This document shows positions 63,581-64,000 of a stretch of DNA of 64,000 nt, piece after piece. Position 1 is the stretch's first letter, and the number at the start of each line of letters is the position of its first letter. A program made the translations under genes and the position numbers. A model generated the notes under the pieces. The model was not told where the DNA came from, searched no databases, and saw only the letters and a program-made list of their open reading frames with translations. This stretch comes from Acidimicrobiia bacterium (lineage in GTDB: Bacteria; Actinomycetota; Acidimicrobiia; Acidimicrobiales; CATQHL01), in assembly GCA_009835395.1 (NCBI GenBank), contig VXXM01000071.1, forward strand, positions 93,396 through 157,395. Direction: 5' to 3'.

Positions 63581-64000
63581 GTGGATCGAGACAACCCCTA
63601 CGACCCCGCCGGACCGGAGGACTGGGAGGGCGGCGACGGCGACGACGCCGAGGACGGCGAGGACACCTGGCAGGTCAGCTCCGGCGTCGAGGAGGCCGAG
63701 GAGGACGCTTGGGACACCTTCAGCGAGGGGAGTCCCACCTGGGGTGTTGCCGGCGGCGAGGACGAGGGCCTCGATGTGGGCTACCTCACCGAGCAGCACC
63801 CGCAGGCGTCGGAGGTGGGTGTCACCGACACCGCCGCCGGCGTGCAGTTCTTCGGCGAGGACGACGATGTCTGGCACGGTGCGGAGCCGGCACCGCCGCT
63901 TGGGGCACGCGAGCGGAGTTCGGATCGAAGGCTCGGGCCTGCGATCCTCACCGGAGCGGTGCTCTGTGCGCTGGCCATCGTGTGCTTCTGGGTGAGCCCG
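63581..64000 (+). CDS. 3'-partial membrane protein, probable phosphatidate cytidylyltransferase by position
   Basis: GTG 63581 with GAGGAG 7-8 bases upstream, open to the window end (140 codons). The first 110 residues are strongly acidic with recurring Trp (PEDWEGGDGD, DTWQVSS, DAWDTFSEG, DDVWHG); from about residue 118 a helix begins (RLGPAILTGAVLCALAIVCFW). In actinobacteria cdsA follows frr, so this is probably CdsA with an unusually long acidic N-terminal extension; the catalytic part is outside the window. Confidence 0.6.
   Translation, partial: MDRDNPYDPAGPEDWEGGDGDDAEDGEDTWQVSSGVEEAEEDAWDTFSEGSPTWGVAGGEDEGLDVGYLTEQHPQASEVGVTDTAAGVQFFGEDDDVWHGAEPAPPLGARERSSDRRLGPAILTGAVLCALAIVCFWVSP

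Overview
The window is about 70% GC, gene-dense and almost entirely housekeeping or metabolic in character. It looks like chromosomal DNA of an actinomycete, most likely class Acidimicrobiia. The evidence is: F420 genes (cofD/cofE); the comF-comM-dprA-xerC-M23-rpsB-tsf-pyrH-frr order typical of Actinomycetota; the manB-Trm112-SIS isomerase-ahcY order; a DUF5719-like gene after a large glycosyltransferase; Cys-containing SLH repeats; and many apparent leaderless genes behind TAGNNT -10 boxes. No prophage, IS element or CRISPR array was seen.

Layout. 1-2.5 kb: 3' part of murF, a 2OG-Fe(II) oxygenase and tRNA-Val(CAC). 2.5-10.3 kb: an alpha/beta-hydrolase-fold protein without its nucleophile serine, a zinc alcohol dehydrogenase, thiamine diphosphokinase, a PhyH oxygenase / M24 peptidase / Gfo-Idh-MocA set, YceI and an APH-like kinase. 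10.3-21.5 kb: a secreted SLH protein with an HEWTH metalloprotease motif, YdeI, three ABC genes (an asymmetric heterodimeric exporter plus a lone ATPase), two CorC/HlyC-type CBS membrane proteins and a coiled-coil M23 peptidase. 21.6-31 kb: a class IV aminotransferase, a His-rich membrane protein, a sugar-1-phosphate nucleotidyltransferase, cofE-cofD, a giant membrane glycosyltransferase and a DUF5719-like protein. 31-36.5 kb: an Old-Yellow-Enzyme-type oxidoreductase, a membrane thioredoxin, FtsH and a CPBP protease. 36.5-44.4 kb: a mannose/glycan block (PTPS-related membrane protein, polyprenol-type GT2, ManB, Trm112, PGI/PMI) ending in SahH.

44.4-54 kb is the most unusual stretch: dienelactone hydrolase, RraA/HMG-aldolase-like protein, DUF1932-type dehydrogenase, then pxpA - biotin carboxyl carrier - pxpB - pxpC running by overlaps straight into bioB - bsaP - bioA - bioF - bioD. 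A biotin-requiring carrier is therefore embedded in a 5-oxoprolinase-type cluster that is co-directional and partly overlapping with the complete late biotin pathway. 54-60 kb is a competence/recombination block (comF, comM, dprA, xerC-like) with two tiny antisense genes between comF and comM, and similar AT-rich elements before comF and comM. 60.4-64 kb is rpsB-tsf-pyrH-frr followed by a partial gene, probably cdsA.

The main candidates for something undescribed are the BCCP-PxpABC-biotin superoperon, the AT-rich comF/comM promoter element, the degenerate LytM protein with a probable CTG start, the SLH-HEWTH His-rich secreted protein, and the duplicated bioF/bioD junction. All functional statements are read from sequence and remembered family knowledge; no database search was run.
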